6,106 nt of DNA. Source: an uncultured Solobacterium sp. GTDB taxonomy: Bacteria; Bacillota_I; Bacilli_A; Erysipelotrichales; Erysipelotrichaceae. The first letter of the stretch is position 1. Every line of letters begins with the position of its first letter. This document shows positions 5,802 through 6,106 of this stretch, one piece after another. A model generated the notes under the pieces. That model saw only the letters and a program-made list of their open reading frames with translations, searched no databases and was not told the origin of the DNA. The position numbers and the translations under genes are program-made. The stretch lies in NCBI GenBank assembly GCA_905235315.1, contig CAJOLG010000112.1, positions 1-6,106 on the forward strand, in the 5' to 3' direction.

Positions 5802-5831
5802 ATTGTACGCTGACGGGGAAACCAGCGTCAA
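5802..5831 (-). promoter_or_regulatory. Strong promoter of the exported-protein gene
   Basis: On the minus strand TTGACG (5831-5826, five of six) is followed after 18 bases by TACAAT (5807-5802, five of six), a near-consensus vegetative promoter. Initiation is predicted at about 5794-5796, only four to six bases before the ATG at 5790, so the mRNA should be nearly leaderless. Confidence 0.65.
5807..5828. promoter_or_regulatory. Inverted repeat ACGCTG-N10-CAGCGT in the promoter spacer
   Basis: ACGCTG (5807-5812) and CAGCGT (5823-5828) are exact reverse complements separated by 10 bases. They span the region between the -35 and -10 boxes of the exported-protein promoter, touching both hexamers. 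The position fits a repressor operator. No regulator gene is in the window. Confidence 0.35.
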
Positions 5832-5853
5832 ATTCCGCCCTGGCAAAGCCATG

Positions 5854-5878
5854 AAAAAGCCCGGGTATTCCCCGGGCT
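5854..5878 (-). terminator. Terminator of the right-hand DUF4230 gene
   Basis: On the minus strand AGCCCGGG (5878-5871) pairs with CCCGGGCT (5865-5858) around a 5-base loop, followed by a T tract (5858-5854). It begins 7 bases after the stop codon. This GC-rich 8-bp stem is a strong intrinsic terminator and isolates the downstream exported-protein gene. Confidence 0.85.
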
Positions 5879-5884
5879 GACCGG

Positions 5885-6106
5885 TCAGCGGAGTTCCACT
5901 TCCAGTGAATAGTCTTTTGCGACACCCTTGACGATCGGAGAATAGATTTCCCATACCGACAGGACTGCGAACCGCCCGGCGGTTTCCGCCGCATTCGAGC
6001 TGTCCAGTTTTTCCTGCATCTTGTTTCGGACTTCCGCCTGGATTTCCGCGTGCTGTTCCGGCGTCATCTTGATGTCTCCGAACGCAAGCAGGCCTTTTGC
6101 GGTATC
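5885..6106 (-). CDS. DUF4230 domain protein, C-terminal part (cut by window edge)
   Basis: Only the last 73 residues and the TGA stop are present; the N-terminus lies beyond position 6106. The visible part aligns without gaps to residues 265-337 of the protein at 599-1615, with 32 identities of 73 by hand count. Shared blocks are GLLAFGD, MTPE/LTPE, the LDS before the last helix, AxRFAxL and WEI(F/Y)xPxV. The conserved Trp-Glu-Ile near the end and the final short strand (YSLEVELR) match the other copy, so this is the complete C-terminal end of the domain. Whether it also carries a coiled coil and a membrane helix cannot be seen. A strong terminator follows 7 bases after the stop. Its function is unknown, probably at the cell envelope. 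Confidence 0.8.
   Translation of the reverse strand, partial: DTAKGLLAFGDIKMTPEQHAEIQAEVRNKMQEKLDSSNAAETAGRFAVLSVWEIYSPIVKGVAKDYSLEVELR

Overview
The window is an ordinary-looking stretch of bacterial chromosome with moderate to fairly high G+C. The suggested source is a Bacillota (Firmicutes) bacterium. The support is strong AG-rich Shine-Dalgarno sites, TATAAT-type and extended -10 promoters, hairpin-plus-U terminators, a short 387-residue SerA with a C-terminal ACT domain, and a DUF4230 membrane protein. A gut lineage such as Erysipelotrichia or Clostridia is possible, but that is only inference. No rRNA, tRNA, CRISPR array, transposase, phage gene or attachment site was seen.

Layout, left to right. 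Positions 1-505 (minus) hold the N-terminus of the mismatch-repair protein MutS, cut by the window edge. It is divergent from a plus-strand gene (599-1615) for a coiled-coil/transmembrane/DUF4230 protein. That gene converges on rnz, ribonuclease Z (1658-2590, minus), with a shared hairpin terminator between them. Next, on the minus strand, is the two-gene serine operon serC-serA (4950 to 2694), with an 8-base overlap, its own promoter and a terminator. Upstream of serC lies a hairpin-rich 168-base gap. Then comes a minus-strand gene for an uncharacterised exported protein (5119-5790). The window ends in the 3' part of a second DUF4230 gene (5885-6106, minus).

How the genes relate. SerA oxidises 3-phosphoglycerate and SerC aminates the product, giving two of the three steps to L-serine; serB is not in the window. 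rnz (tRNA 3'-end maturation) and mutS (mismatch repair) are housekeeping genes, each with its own extended -10 promoter (TGCTAAAAT and TGCTATAAT). The two DUF4230 proteins and the exported protein appear to belong to the cell envelope, but their roles are unknown.

I found no convincing new multi-gene system. The observations most worth a second look are: (1) two DUF4230 paralogues flanking the region, one with a long, probably cytoplasmic, coiled coil; (2) a strong promoter placed so close to the exported-protein start codon that the mRNA should be nearly leaderless, with an inverted repeat in the promoter spacer; (3) a TGTGA-N6-TCACC palindrome abutting the serCA -10 box; and (4) a perfect 12-bp-stem GAAA-tetraloop hairpin upstream of serCA.
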